Assembly (NCBI RefSeq): GCF_001431295.2
Contig: NZ_LKAJ02000001.1
Coordinates: forward strand, 1,240,001-1,304,000
Direction of reading: 5' to 3'
From: Candidatus Berkiella aquae
GTDB lineage: Bacteria; Pseudomonadota; Gammaproteobacteria; Berkiellales; Berkiellaceae
DNA length: 64,000 bases
Position 1 is the first letter of the stretch. Each line of letters begins with the position of its first letter. Shown here piece after piece: positions 16,869 to 25,910 of the stretch. The position numbers and the translations under genes are program-made. The notes under the pieces were generated by a model. That model saw only the letters and a program-made list of their open reading frames with translations. It was not told the origin of the DNA and made no database searches.

Positions 16869-18752
16869 ATGTCAATTAAAGGCACCACAAGTTCTGCGCA
16901 AACACTCCAGCTGGATTTTACTAAATTATGTAAAACCACAGGCTGGCACAATAATTGTGGTTTAAATGCTTTAACCCACTTTTTAGTTGCAAAATTATCA
17001 GCGTTTTCCAATAGCGAATTGGATATTTTCTTAAGTGAAAATCCCGAATACCTTTCACTGTTAGCTTCTTTCAATGAATATTATGGCTTAACACAAGAAC
17101 ATGGCTGGCATGATGTGCTTGATTTATTGCGCGCTCATCCTGTGCCTACCGATCAAGAAGCCATTTTTGCACCTGTTTTGCGCAAACATCTTGGTAAAGC
17201 ATTGATGGAACATCAAGAAGCACTATGGGATACCGATGCCAGTATGGCAGTCTCCGATTATATTAAGCATGGAACAGTTGCAGATGTTGCGCAGCCTGTT
17301 TATCGTTCCAATAAAGAGTATTTGGATGGTTTAAAAAAGCGTTTTGAAGAGGCATTAATCGAAGCATTAAATACACCGCCAACAGAGAGAGAATTAGCGA
17401 CAGCCCGTAGTGCCTTAGCAAATCATAGTGACAATAAAGCAAATCCTCAATATAAAATGACTGAAGAAGAGATTTTGCGACATGTTATTTTTCAACGAAG
17501 AAACACTATCGAAGATGAGTTTGTCCCCATTGCTCAAATTGAATGGTTAACAAATGGCTGCCAACGTTATGCTAATTATATTGCAGATATGAATAACAGT
17601 GTGATGGTTTCAGCTGATCATTTACAATTTTTATGTGAAAAACTTAATATTGGTGCAGAAGTCTATACGCTTGAGTCAATGCGTCATGCACTATTACATA
17701 ATGGCTTAGCAGAATATACTGGTGGTGCACAATCAATGCCACAAAGAGAATTTCCCTGGGTCATCAAAGTCTTTAATATGGGTTTACATTGGATCTATCA
17801 AGAACCCAATAATGATGTTGAAAAAGCAAGAGAGCACAATCAATATTATCCTAATGAGATGATGGAAGCTTTTTTCACCGATGAGAAGCAATCAGGAAAA
17901 TTCAAATTATATGGTGGACGCTCAATCTCTAAGGAATTAATTATTGCGGAAGTGAAATGTCAGTTTGGTGAAATATCTTCAACAGAGTTAGAAGCTATTA
18001 AAGAAGCACACCGTCTTGCTGTAGAACTTTCACGATTGGAATTAAAAATGGCGCAAGCGAAAAAGTTGCAACCGAGCACCTCGACTTTGTCACCTTCTGT
18101 TCATCGCGTTTTTAATCAGTCTGATGAAGGTAAAAAATATATTCAATTATTTGAGCAAAATGCAGCGGCGGTAAAGGTTGTCAATGAAAAATTTAGTGGT
18201 GTGATAGCGAAAGCATTTATAGCGAAATATGCTGATGCTAAAACTTGCGAAAAGATTGCAAAATTAAATGCGCTTTCGCTTGTCTCGTTCTTAGAGAAAT
18301 TTGCAGCGCTCAATAAACCTGTTTTGACGGATATTAATCGAGGAACGATGCAAATGCCGACGGTTATCTCAACTCCCGTAGTTGTTCCAACACCTGTTAT
18401 TGGGCCGTCGCGACATTTATTGCAAGAGGCTATTTCTGTCAATTCAGCGCGGTCAATGACGCCCTTAGTCAGCGAACGAAAGGGGATTAAATTGCCTTTT
18501 CTTGCAATTATGCAAACGAACGCAGCTGCAACCGCAATCGCAAAACTGATTGAAGCTAATCCGCAAGCCTTAACGGTATTTAACCAATATGATGAAGCTT
18601 ATGTACGCTCTTTTGTTAATAATCCTAAGCTACCTGCTTTATTGCTAGGATTTGCGAAACTGTTGCCTGAACAGCAAGTCTCATTGCTACAGAAATATCC
18701 GGCGACTTTGCAACCCAAAGTAGATATAACACAGAATGTAACTCTCAAGTAA
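16869..18752 (+). CDS. Putative OTU-like cysteine protease, effector-like
   Basis: A soluble protein of 627 residues. Near the N-terminus TTGWHNNCGLNALTHFLVAK places Cys30 at the start of a helix, like the D-G-N-C-L-F motif of OTU deubiquitinases. After a long helical insertion comes the strand WVIKVFNMGLHWIYQEP, with His307 in the position of the OTU catalytic His (h-H-W/Y-x). A candidate pair this far apart, with a large inserted arm, resembles the Legionella OTU-like (LOT) effectors. The remaining 290 residues are helical, with a Ser/Thr/Pro-rich break (PSTSTLSPSV) and a second helical segment. The ribosome site is GGGGA eight bases before ATG 16869. A bidirectional terminator follows directly. 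The catalytic assignment is by motif only; a papain-like fold is the main alternative. Confidence 0.5.
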   Translation: MSIKGTTSSAQTLQLDFTKLCKTTGWHNNCGLNALTHFLVAKLSAFSNSELDIFLSENPEYLSLLASFNEYYGLTQEHGWHDVLDLLRAHPVPTDQEAIFAPVLRKHLGKALMEHQEALWDTDASMAVSDYIKHGTVADVAQPVYRSNKEYLDGLKKRFEEALIEALNTPPTERELATARSALANHSDNKANPQYKMTEEEILRHVIFQRRNTIEDEFVPIAQIEWLTNGCQRYANYIADMNNSVMVSADHLQFLCEKLNIGAEVYTLESMRHALLHNGLAEYTGGAQSMPQREFPWVIKVFNMGLHWIYQEPNNDVEKAREHNQYYPNEMMEAFFTDEKQSGKFKLYGGRSISKELIIAEVKCQFGEISSTELEAIKEAHRLAVELSRLELKMAQAKKLQPSTSTLSPSVHRVFNQSDEGKKYIQLFEQNAAAVKVVNEKFSGVIAKAFIAKYADAKTCEKIAKLNALSLVSFLEKFAALNKPVLTDINRGTMQMPTVISTPVVVPTPVIGPSRHLLQEAISVNSARSMTPLVSERKGIKLPFLAIMQTNAAATAIAKLIEANPQALTVFNQYDEAYVRSFVNNPKLPALLLGFAKLLPEQQVSLLQKYPATLQPKVDITQNVTLK

Positions 18753-18781
18753 GAAAAAAGGGCCTTAAAGGCCCTTTTTTC
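18753..18781. terminator. Bidirectional intrinsic terminator
   Basis: Perfect 14-base arms (18753-18766 and 18768-18781) form a GGGCC-core stem flanked by A-runs on one side and T-runs on the other. It sits between the plus-strand gene ending at 18752 and nrdB ending at 18785, and suits termination in both directions. Confidence 0.92.
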
Positions 18782-18784
18782 TTT

Positions 18785-19882
18785 TTATTCATCCCAGCTT
18801 AATGTACCACCGGTTTGATATTCCGTAACACGTGTTTCAAAAAAGTTCTTTTCCTTTTTCAAATCAATCATTTCACTCATCCAAGGGAAAGGATTGGTTG
18901 CGCCAGGATATTGTTCTGCAAGACCAATTTGTGAACAACGTCGATTAGCGACATATTCCAAATATTCACGGAACATTTGAGCATTTAAGCCCAAGATACC
19001 ACGTGGCATAGTGTCGATGGCATATTGATACTCTAAATCAACGCCTTGGCGAATGATATCAATCATTTCACGTTGGAAAGAAGCTGACCAGAGCTCAGGG
19101 TTTTCAATCTTGATTTGGTTAATAACGTCGATACCAAAATTAAGATGCATAGACTCATCGCGTAAAATGTATTGGAACTGCTCTGCGGTACCCACCATTT
19201 TGTTACGACGTCCCAGTGATAACACTTGGGTGAAGCCTACATAGAAGAAGATCCCTTCAAATACCACATAGAAAGCAATCAGATCTCTTAAGAGGCGTTG
19301 ATTGGCTTCAAAGGTACCGGTATGGAAGCTTGGATCGCCTAAGCTTTCAGTGAAAGGTAATGCCCATGCTGCTTTATGAGCAACCGCAGGCAATTCACGG
19401 TACATGTTGAACACACGACCTTCATCCATGCCCAAGCTTTCAATCACATATTGATAAGCATGGGTATGTAAGGCTTCTTCAAAAGCTTGACGAAGTAAAT
19501 ATTGGCGGCACTCAGGATTCGTAATATGGCGATAAACAGCCAATACTAAGTTATTTGCAACCAATGAGTCAGCCGTTGAGAAAAAGCCTAAGTTGCGCTC
19601 AATAATCATGCGCTCATCAGGCGTTAAACCATCATTACTGCGCCATAATGCAACGTCTGCCGTCATGTTGATTTCAGTGGGCATCCAATGGTTAGCGCAA
19701 GCAACCAAATATTTATCCCAAGCCCATTCGTACTTAAAAGGAACGAGCTGGTTCAGATCGGCGCGACAGTTGATGATTTTTTTATCATCAACCCGAATTC
19801 TGGCTGCGCCCATTTCTAAAGCTTCTAAGCCAGTTGCGCCGCCACGTGTTTTGGCTGCTGGAGGGGTTAATACCGCTGTCAT
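18785..19882 (-). CDS. nrdB: Ribonucleotide reductase class I beta subunit, NrdB
   Basis: Holds the metal-radical cofactor that starts ribonucleotide reduction on NrdA; cytosolic. I start at ATG 19882 ([15 protein letters not shown]), nine bases after AAGGAG; ATG 19888 is possible. An upstream frame into nrdA is spurious. Iron ligands are seen as Asp105 ([12 protein letters not shown]), Glu136 and His139 ([10 protein letters not shown]) and the E..H of [10 protein letters not shown]. The radical tyrosine is Tyr143, four residues after His139 as in E. coli (His118/Tyr122). Overall wording ([46 protein letters not shown]) is strikingly like chlamydial class Ic NrdB, yet the class Ic substitutions (Glu for Asp, Phe for Tyr) are absent. 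nrdA ends 13 bases upstream, so the two form an operon. Confidence 0.95.
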   Translation of the reverse strand: MTAVLTPPAAKTRGGATGLEALEMGAARIRVDDKKIINCRADLNQLVPFKYEWAWDKYLVACANHWMPTEINMTADVALWRSNDGLTPDERMIIERNLGFFSTADSLVANNLVLAVYRHITNPECRQYLLRQAFEEALHTHAYQYVIESLGMDEGRVFNMYRELPAVAHKAAWALPFTESLGDPSFHTGTFEANQRLLRDLIAFYVVFEGIFFYVGFTQVLSLGRRNKMVGTAEQFQYILRDESMHLNFGIDVINQIKIENPELWSASFQREMIDIIRQGVDLEYQYAIDTMPRGILGLNAQMFREYLEYVANRRCSQIGLAEQYPGATNPFPWMSEMIDLKKEKNFFETRVTEYQTGGTLSWDE

Positions 19883-19895
19883 GTTCATTCTCTCC

Positions 19896-22730
19896 TTATT
19901 GGCAAGCTTCACAAGTTGGATCATCAATTGGGCACACTTGGGGGGCAACCATTGTCGTTTCATCCATCGATGCTTTCACTGCATTTAACGTGCTACGTGA
20001 AACGGTTGATTTTTCTGCATCTGATGCGCCTAAAGTGCGGCAATAATAGGTGGTTTTAAGGCCACGCAACCAAGCCAATTTATAAACCGAATCGATTTTC
20101 TTACCGGATGGTTTATCAATGTAAATATTTAATGATTGGCTTTGATCAATCCATTTTTGACGACGAGCGCCGGCTTCAATTAACCAAGCGGGTTCGATTT
20201 CAAAAACCGTGGCATATTTCGCTTTTAGTTCAGCAGGGATGCGATCGATTTGTTGCACACTACCATTAAAGTATTTTAAATCATTAACCAATACTTCGTC
20301 CCAAATATTCAGTTTTTTCAAGTCGTTTACTAAATAAGGGTTAACGACAGTGAATTCTCCTGAGAGATTCGATTTGACGTAGAGGTTTTGATAGGTGGGC
20401 TCAATAGATTGTGAAACACCACAAATATTGGAAATGGTTGCTGTAGGAGCAATTGCCATTACATTGGAGTTACGCATTCCCACAGTTTTAACGCGTTCGC
20501 GTAAGGTTTTCCAATCAAAACGAGCTGATCTATCTACTTCTAAGTATTTTCCACGATACTCAGCTAAATGAGCAATGGAATCGATAGGTAACACACCTTT
20601 GCTCCATAAAGAGCCTTCATAGGTTGCATAAGTACCACGTTCTTCTGCCAAATCGGTAGAAGCTTGAATCGCGTAGTAACTGATAGCTTCCATGGTGGTA
20701 TCAGCAAATTCAATCGCAGCTTGTGAAGCATAGGCGATATCAATTTGATACAACGCATCTTGAAAGCCCATCAAACCCATGCCAACAGGACGATGACGTA
20801 AGTTTGAACGTCTGGCTTGGATAACCGAGTAATAGTTAATGTCGATAACATTATCGAGCATTCGCAAGGCAGTTTTAACGGTACGTTGCAATTTTTCTAG
20901 ATCTAATTTGTTGTCTTTGATGTGCTGTGACAGATTAATGCTGCCTAAATTACAAACGGCGATTTCATCGGTTGATGTATTGAGGGTGATTTCTGTGCAC
21001 AGATTAGAACTATGAATAACACCTGCATGTTGTTGCGGTGAACGTAAGTTGCAAGGATCTTTAAAAGTAACCCACGGATGGCCTGTTTCAAAGATCATAC
21101 CTAACATTTTTCGCCACAAGTTAATTGCGGGTACTTTCTTGAAATTTTTAATAATGCCAGTAGCAGCTTTACGTTCATAATTTTCATAGGCTGCATCAAA
21201 AGCATGGCCGTAAAGGTCATGCAAATCAGGCACGTCATCGGGGGAGAACAAGGTCCATTCTTTGTTTTCCATCATACGCTTCATGAACAAATCTGGGATC
21301 CAGTTTGCGGTGTTCATGTCATGGGTACGACGGCGATCATCTCCGGTATTTTTACGTAAATCCAGAAATTCCTCGATATCCAAGTGCCAAGTTTCCAAGT
21401 AGGCACACATTGCCCCTTTGCGCTTGCCGCCTTGATTGACTGCTACCGCTGTATCATTTGCGACTTTTAAGAAAGGAACAACACCCTGTGATTTACCATT
21501 GGTGCCTTTAATGTGAGCGCCCATTGCACGAACGGAAGTCCAATCATTACCCAAGCCACCGGCAAATTTAGAGAGTAAAGCGTTATCTTTTAGTGCGCTG
21601 TAGATGCCTTCTAAATCATCAGGAACGGTTGTTAAGAAGCAGCTTGAAAGCTGGGGTCTTAATGTGCCTGAATTAAATAGGGTAGGTGTTGAGCACATAT
21701 AATCGAATGAAGATAGCAAGTTATAGAATTCAATGGCTCGCGCGTTCTTTTCAGGTTCTTTCAACGCAAGGCCCATGCATACTCGCATAAAGAAAACTTG
21801 AGGTAATTCAAAACGAACACCGCGCTCATGAATAAAATAGCGATCGTAAAGCGTTTGCAAGCCCAAATAAGTGAATTGATTATCACGTTCTGGCATCAAT
21901 GCATTACTGAGTAAATCCAGATCAAATTCTTTAAGTTCAGGGCTAAGCAGCTCTAATTCCACGCCTTTATGCATGAATTGTTTAAAGGCTTGTTTATAAA
22001 TAGCCGATTTCTCTTGTTCATTTTCAGGTGCTGGTAGCGCCATGAATTTGCAAGCTTCGCTCATTAAATCATCAAGCAATAAACGAGCAGCAACAAAGGA
22101 ATAGCTCGGTTCTGTTTCAATTTTGGTGCGTGCGCTCATAATGAGTGCTTTGCGCAAATCACTGGCTTTAATGCCATCAAAAATGTTGCGTTTTGTTTCT
22201 GTCACAATGCTTAATGCATCAACATCATTGAGATCACGGCAAGCAGCATCGACGCGACTTTTAAGGCGTTGTTCATCTAGTGGGACGCGCTGTTCATTAT
22301 CCAGCGTAATATGTAATGCATCAGAAGCAGGGATTGCTTTATGTTTTGCTTCCCGGGCAAGACGACGTTCTTCTCGATAGAGAATATAGGTGCGCGCTTC
22401 TTTGTGGTACCCCTGACGCATGAGAGATAATTCCACTTGATCTTGGATTTCTTCTACGCGAACGATGCCACCGGTCTTAAGATAGCGCGATACGCTGCTG
22501 GTGACATAATCGGCGAGTTCGTCAACGACTTCATGTATACGACGAGAATCGGCAGCATTACTTCCTTCAATCGCGAGGAAAGCTTTGGTAATGGCCACTT
22601 TAATTTTTTCAGGATTAAACGGTACAACACTGCGGTTATCACGGCGCATGACGTACAGTTGTCCGGGTTTTGGTGAAACGGGCAAACTGATTAGGTTGCT
22701 TTGTTCTGTATCTAAAATATCGATTTGCAT
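19896..22730 (-). CDS. nrdA: Ribonucleotide reductase class I alpha subunit, NrdA
   Basis: Large catalytic subunit that reduces ribonucleoside diphosphates to deoxy forms, partnered by NrdB downstream. It has 944 residues against 761 in E. coli. The extra length is N-terminal: a first ATP-cone (about 26-118, [20 protein letters not shown]) and what looks like a second, more divergent one (about 139-232, [20 protein letters not shown]). This recalls the multi-cone chlamydial NrdA. Catalytic residues Asn576, Cys578 and Glu580 lie in [13 protein letters not shown], the redox cysteines are in LSSCFL and [11 protein letters not shown], and the mobile C-terminal pair is Cys940/Cys943 in TCEACQ. ATG 22730 follows GGAGGATCC, a strong ribosome site. 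Confidence 0.95.
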   Translation of the reverse strand: MQIDILDTEQSNLISLPVSPKPGQLYVMRRDNRSVVPFNPEKIKVAITKAFLAIEGSNAADSRRIHEVVDELADYVTSSVSRYLKTGGIVRVEEIQDQVELSLMRQGYHKEARTYILYREERRLAREAKHKAIPASDALHITLDNEQRVPLDEQRLKSRVDAACRDLNDVDALSIVTETKRNIFDGIKASDLRKALIMSARTKIETEPSYSFVAARLLLDDLMSEACKFMALPAPENEQEKSAIYKQAFKQFMHKGVELELLSPELKEFDLDLLSNALMPERDNQFTYLGLQTLYDRYFIHERGVRFELPQVFFMRVCMGLALKEPEKNARAIEFYNLLSSFDYMCSTPTLFNSGTLRPQLSSCFLTTVPDDLEGIYSALKDNALLSKFAGGLGNDWTSVRAMGAHIKGTNGKSQGVVPFLKVANDTAVAVNQGGKRKGAMCAYLETWHLDIEEFLDLRKNTGDDRRRTHDMNTANWIPDLFMKRMMENKEWTLFSPDDVPDLHDLYGHAFDAAYENYERKAATGIIKNFKKVPAINLWRKMLGMIFETGHPWVTFKDPCNLRSPQQHAGVIHSSNLCTEITLNTSTDEIAVCNLGSINLSQHIKDNKLDLEKLQRTVKTALRMLDNVIDINYYSVIQARRSNLRHRPVGMGLMGFQDALYQIDIAYASQAAIEFADTTMEAISYYAIQASTDLAEERGTYATYEGSLWSKGVLPIDSIAHLAEYRGKYLEVDRSARFDWKTLRERVKTVGMRNSNVMAIAPTATISNICGVSQSIEPTYQNLYVKSNLSGEFTVVNPYLVNDLKKLNIWDEVLVNDLKYFNGSVQQIDRIPAELKAKYATVFEIEPAWLIEAGARRQKWIDQSQSLNIYIDKPSGKKIDSVYKLAWLRGLKTTYYCRTLGASDAEKSTVSRSTLNAVKASMDETTMVAPQVCPIDDPTCEACQ

Positions 22731-22917
22731 GGATCCTCCAGCGCAATTGGAAGAAAAAAGTCAAAAAAACTCACTGCCAGCTTGAAACAAGTGGCAAAGT
22801 ACAATTACTAACTAGTGGTGAATTAATTTGGGGAAATACCTTTTGAACCCCAACATATAGAAAAAAACCAACAGCTACATACAAGATAGTGCGGTTCCAC
22901 GTCTAATGCAAGTGAAG

Positions 22918-22954
22918 AACCTGGGTATAACTTGTGGAAAACCTGGGCACAACT
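22918..22954. promoter_or_regulatory. Direct repeat with 22-base period, with DnaA-box-like site
   Basis: AACCTGGGTATAACT (22918-22932) is repeated as AACCTGGGCACAACT (22940-22954), 13 of 15 bases identical. The 22-base offset is about two helical turns, which suits side-by-side protein binding. Between and overlapping them is TGTGGAAAA (22933-22941), whose complement TTTTCCACA fits the relaxed DnaA-box consensus. DnaA controls nrdAB in E. coli. The site lies about 190 bases upstream of nrdA. Confidence 0.4.
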
Positions 22955-23085
22955 GATGTTTCGTAGGGGCGCCCGTTACGCTTTGTCGGATAGCCTTCAT
23001 CAGGAATGGTGAGAAGCTTACAATGAAAATTAAAAAGTATCCATTAAGCTGAACTTCTTAAATTTTTTTATGCTGTTGAAAAGAA

Positions 23086-23120
23086 AAAAGCACCACGAGA
23101 GAGGATCACGTGATGCTTTT
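23086..23120 (-). terminator. Intrinsic terminator of the tetR-type gene
   Basis: Read on the minus strand, AAAAGCA...TGCTTTT arms (with an inner CACG/CGTG extension) form a hairpin followed by TTTTTTCTTTT, 26 bases after the stop codon. Confidence 0.75.
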
Positions 23121-23146
23121 AGAGAGGAAAGCGTTTTGTTCAAAAA

Positions 23147-23710
23147 TTAAACAGTTTCAATCCACTGACCTAAGTATTCGCCTTGGCGCGCAACGAATTG
23201 TGGATCTTTAAATGTTAAGGTAATTAAGTTAATACCTTGTAAGCTAGCAACTAAATTCAGTGCTAATTTTGAAGAATCATCATCTGTCTTACCGAGTGAT
23301 TTAAATTGCTTCTCACACCAGTGGATAATATCGTTCATTAACTGGGAAGCTGCTTGGCCAATTGTGCCACCTTGCTTACCTAATTCTTGGCATAAGCTAC
23401 CTAAAGAATCACCAAATTTAGCGGATTCATCAGCTAATGTGCCAACGTATTCAATCAGTGCACGTAAACGGCTTTTCACGTCTGTTTGGTTATTCCATTC
23501 GCTAAATAAAGTAGCCAATAATTTCTTACGACGTTCAATCACTGCCAAAGTTATAGAGTCTTTGGATTTGAAGTAGTAATACACGTTACCTAATGGCACA
23601 TCCGCTAAAGAGGCGATATTCGCAAGCGTTGTATTGCTCACGCCTTGCTGATGAAATAGCGCATCAGCGGCTTCAATTAATCGTTCACGTTTATCGTTGC
23701 GTCGGGCCAT
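23147..23710 (-). CDS. TetR-family transcriptional regulator
   Basis: A 187-residue one-component repressor. The N-terminal DNA-binding domain (about 8-55) shows the TetR helix-turn-helix TTLANIASLADVPLGNVYYY, then FKSKDSITLAVIERR. The C-terminal ligand-binding domain is helical (RLRALIEYVGTLADESAKFG), closest in style to the TetR_C_33/AcrR-like group. It is divergent from the S9 peptidase gene 271 bases away. An inverted repeat in between (23765-23780) is a candidate operator, so it may control itself and possibly the peptidase. Its ligand cannot be read from sequence. Confidence 0.9.
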   Translation of the reverse strand: MARRNDKRERLIEAADALFHQQGVSNTTLANIASLADVPLGNVYYYFKSKDSITLAVIERRKKLLATLFSEWNNQTDVKSRLRALIEYVGTLADESAKFGDSLGSLCQELGKQGGTIGQAASQLMNDIIHWCEKQFKSLGKTDDDSSKLALNLVASLQGINLITLTFKDPQFVARQGEYLGQWIETV

Positions 23711-23764
23711 GATTACTGTTCCTATATGTTTTTTATGTTACTAAGCTTCTCGATAGCAAGCTAG

Positions 23765-23780
23765 AACGATAAGAATCGTT
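23765..23780. promoter_or_regulatory. Candidate TetR-type operator
   Basis: AACGAT-AAGA-ATCGTT is a perfect 6-4-6 inverted repeat 55 bases upstream of the tetR-type start, in the region shared with the divergent peptidase gene. Size and position suit autoregulation by a TetR dimer; no second copy was seen. Confidence 0.45.
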
Positions 23781-23981
23781 AGTTCGCTAAATTGAGCGTA
23801 TTATACCTCATATATTTGCTAGTTCAATAGTTAACTGAAGAATATTTCAAATATTGTCAAGAAAAGTCAGATGACCGTTTGCTAATGCCTGATAATAGGT
23901 AAAACTCTATAAGTTATTGAATAATATATAAAATATCATATAACAAAGACTTATTGTGATATTGCATGTAAGGAAAAAGCT

Positions 23982-25889
23982 ATGCAAAATACAAAATTGA
24001 TTCCACGGCAGGTTCTATTTGCTGATCCAGAAAAACTCAACGTTAAGATAAGTCCGGATGGTAAACACATTAGCTATTTGGCGCCTTATGAGGAGGAGCT
24101 TAATTTATGGCTAGCCCCTATTACTAATAGCCAAGCTGCAAAACCCGTCACCAAGAGCAAGCAACCGATTAAAGATTATTGTTGGAGTGGTAATGGAGAT
24201 TTTCTCCTTTATATCCATGATGAAAAAGGCGATGAGAATTGGCAGTTACACGGTTTTCATTGTGAAACGGGTAGTTATCATTCTTATACTGCAAAAGGCT
24301 GTAATGCCAAAATTATTCATATTAGTGCCAAGAAGCCTGAACAAATCTTGATTGGGTTAAACCAGCGAGATAGCCATTATCACGATGTTTATTTATTAGA
24401 TCTTGCCGCAAACCATATGGAGTGTATTTGGCAAAATAATGCGTATTGGGAATTTATTGCGGATGATGAGCTCACTATACGTTTAGGGGTGAAGATAACT
24501 TTGCAAGGGGGAGAATACCTTGACTTAACACAAGCTGAGCCAGAATGTGTTGCGAAGGTTACACAGCATGATCTTTTTGGACTTTATTTCTATCCGCGAT
24601 TGCGTCTGGGCTTATCAGCTGATGGTACACAGCTTTTTTTAGCACAGAGTGAAAAAACGAACACCTCTCAATTAAGTGCCGTGACATTATCGAGCAAGCA
24701 ACTAAGTGTATTAGGCGGACAACAAAATGCCGATATTTGCGATATACTGCTTGATCCTCAACATAAAATCCCTTTAGCCTATGCGGTGAACCATCAACGA
24801 AAAGCCTGGTTTGGACTTGATAAAGAGACCGAACAGGAAATACGTTTTTTAACGGCGTTCGATGATGGTGATATGGATATTGTGAGTCAAACTAAAGACA
24901 ATCAACTTTGGATCATTGCTTATGTTCGTGATAATGGTCCTGTAGGCTATTATCTCTACCATCGAGATAAAAAAACTTTAAATCATTTGTTTGATAGCCA
25001 TGCTTCTTTTTCTCAATATGCTTTTACTCGCATGCAACCACAAAATATTAAAACCAGGGATGGTTTGGAATGCGTCAGCTATTTATCTCTGCCTTTAGAT
25101 AAACAACAACCCGTACCATTAGTATTAATGGTGCATGGTGGGCCCAACTTTCGTGATTTTTGGGGTTTTAACCCGATTCATCAATGGTTAACCAATCGTG
25201 GCTATGCGGTATTAAGCGTTAACTATCGTGCATCAACTGGCTTTGGTAAAGCACATGCGATGGCAGGAAATGGCGAATGGGGTGGTAAGATCCAAGAAGA
25301 TTTACTGGATGCTGTTGCTTGGGCAATAGAGCAAGGGATCTCGCGTAAAGAACAAGTGGCTATTATGGGACGCAGTTTTGGCGGCTATGCAACGTTGATG
25401 GCATTGACGCAAACTCCTGAGGTATTTTGTTGTGGCGTAGATATTGTAGGGCCTGCTGATTTAGAAACCATGGCTGCTAATTTTCCAGCCTATTGGAAAA
25501 CCATGCAAGGGGTTATCAATGGGATGATGTTAGGATGCGATCCTGATACGCCCGAGGGGAAAGCATTTTTAGCTAAACGTTCACCTATTCATTCGGTCAA
25601 TAAAATTACCAAACCATTATTAATTGGTCATGGTGCAAATGATGTGAGGGTCAAACAATCAGAATCCGATCATATGGTTGCTGCCATGCAGGCAAATGGC
25701 ATTCCAGTCACCTATGCCTATTTCCCCGATGAAGGCCATCAGTTTATGCATCCAGGGAATCGAATGGCCTTTTATGCACTGGCAGAAGCGTTTTTAGCGA
25801 ATATTTTTCAGGGAGATGTTGAGCCGCAGGATAAAAATTTACATACATCGATGGTGGTTAAGGTTGATGATTTTAAATTAACAAAGTAA
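23982..25889 (+). CDS. S9-family prolyl oligopeptidase/acylaminoacyl peptidase
   Basis: A cytosolic serine peptidase of 635 residues that cleaves short peptides. The N-terminal ~370 residues form the beta-propeller part (repeated ISPDGKHISYL-like strands). The alpha/beta-hydrolase domain follows, with the oxyanion region VLMVHGGPNFRDFWGFNP, nucleophile Ser465 in GRSFGGYATLM, Asp554 in HGANDVRVKQSESD and His586 in PDEGHQF, a complete triad with the family spacing. There is no signal peptide. ATG 23982 follows AAGGAAAAAGCT. It is divergent from a TetR gene, and its stop nearly touches the convergent effector-like gene at 25896. Confidence 0.92.
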   Translation: MQNTKLIPRQVLFADPEKLNVKISPDGKHISYLAPYEEELNLWLAPITNSQAAKPVTKSKQPIKDYCWSGNGDFLLYIHDEKGDENWQLHGFHCETGSYHSYTAKGCNAKIIHISAKKPEQILIGLNQRDSHYHDVYLLDLAANHMECIWQNNAYWEFIADDELTIRLGVKITLQGGEYLDLTQAEPECVAKVTQHDLFGLYFYPRLRLGLSADGTQLFLAQSEKTNTSQLSAVTLSSKQLSVLGGQQNADICDILLDPQHKIPLAYAVNHQRKAWFGLDKETEQEIRFLTAFDDGDMDIVSQTKDNQLWIIAYVRDNGPVGYYLYHRDKKTLNHLFDSHASFSQYAFTRMQPQNIKTRDGLECVSYLSLPLDKQQPVPLVLMVHGGPNFRDFWGFNPIHQWLTNRGYAVLSVNYRASTGFGKAHAMAGNGEWGGKIQEDLLDAVAWAIEQGISRKEQVAIMGRSFGGYATLMALTQTPEVFCCGVDIVGPADLETMAANFPAYWKTMQGVINGMMLGCDPDTPEGKAFLAKRSPIHSVNKITKPLLIGHGANDVRVKQSESDHMVAAMQANGIPVTYAYFPDEGHQFMHPGNRMAFYALAEAFLANIFQGDVEPQDKNLHTSMVVKVDDFKLTK

Positions 25890-25910
25890 ACCGCACTACT
25901 TCTTGCGGTT
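25889..25910 (+). terminator. Hairpin after the S9 peptidase gene
   Basis: Seven-base arms AACCGCA / TGCGGTT (25889-25895, 25904-25910) with an eight-base loop are followed by ACTGCTATTTTTTTT. It ends plus-strand transcription and overlaps the last codons of the convergent gene. Confidence 0.7.

Larger units (their letters stand above)
22731..23146. other. 416-base intergenic region upstream of nrdA
   Basis: No gene was found here. It holds the nrdA promoter region, a 22-base-spaced direct repeat (22918-22954), a DnaA-box-like TGTGGAAAA at 22933-22941, a GC-richer trace of a dispersed repeat near 22973 (GTAGGGGCG), and the tetR terminator at its right end. No clear -10/-35 pair could be assigned. 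Confidence 0.6.

Noticed and set aside
19883-19963. N-terminal extension of nrdB into nrdA
   Set aside because: It overlaps the conserved C-terminal Cys pair of nrdA; AAGGAG just after the nrdA stop marks the real start near 19882.
22848-22892. Tandem NrdR-box-like sequences upstream of nrdA
   Set aside because: Each matches the 16-base consensus at only about 9-10 positions and their spacing (29) is not the usual 31-32, so chance is likely.
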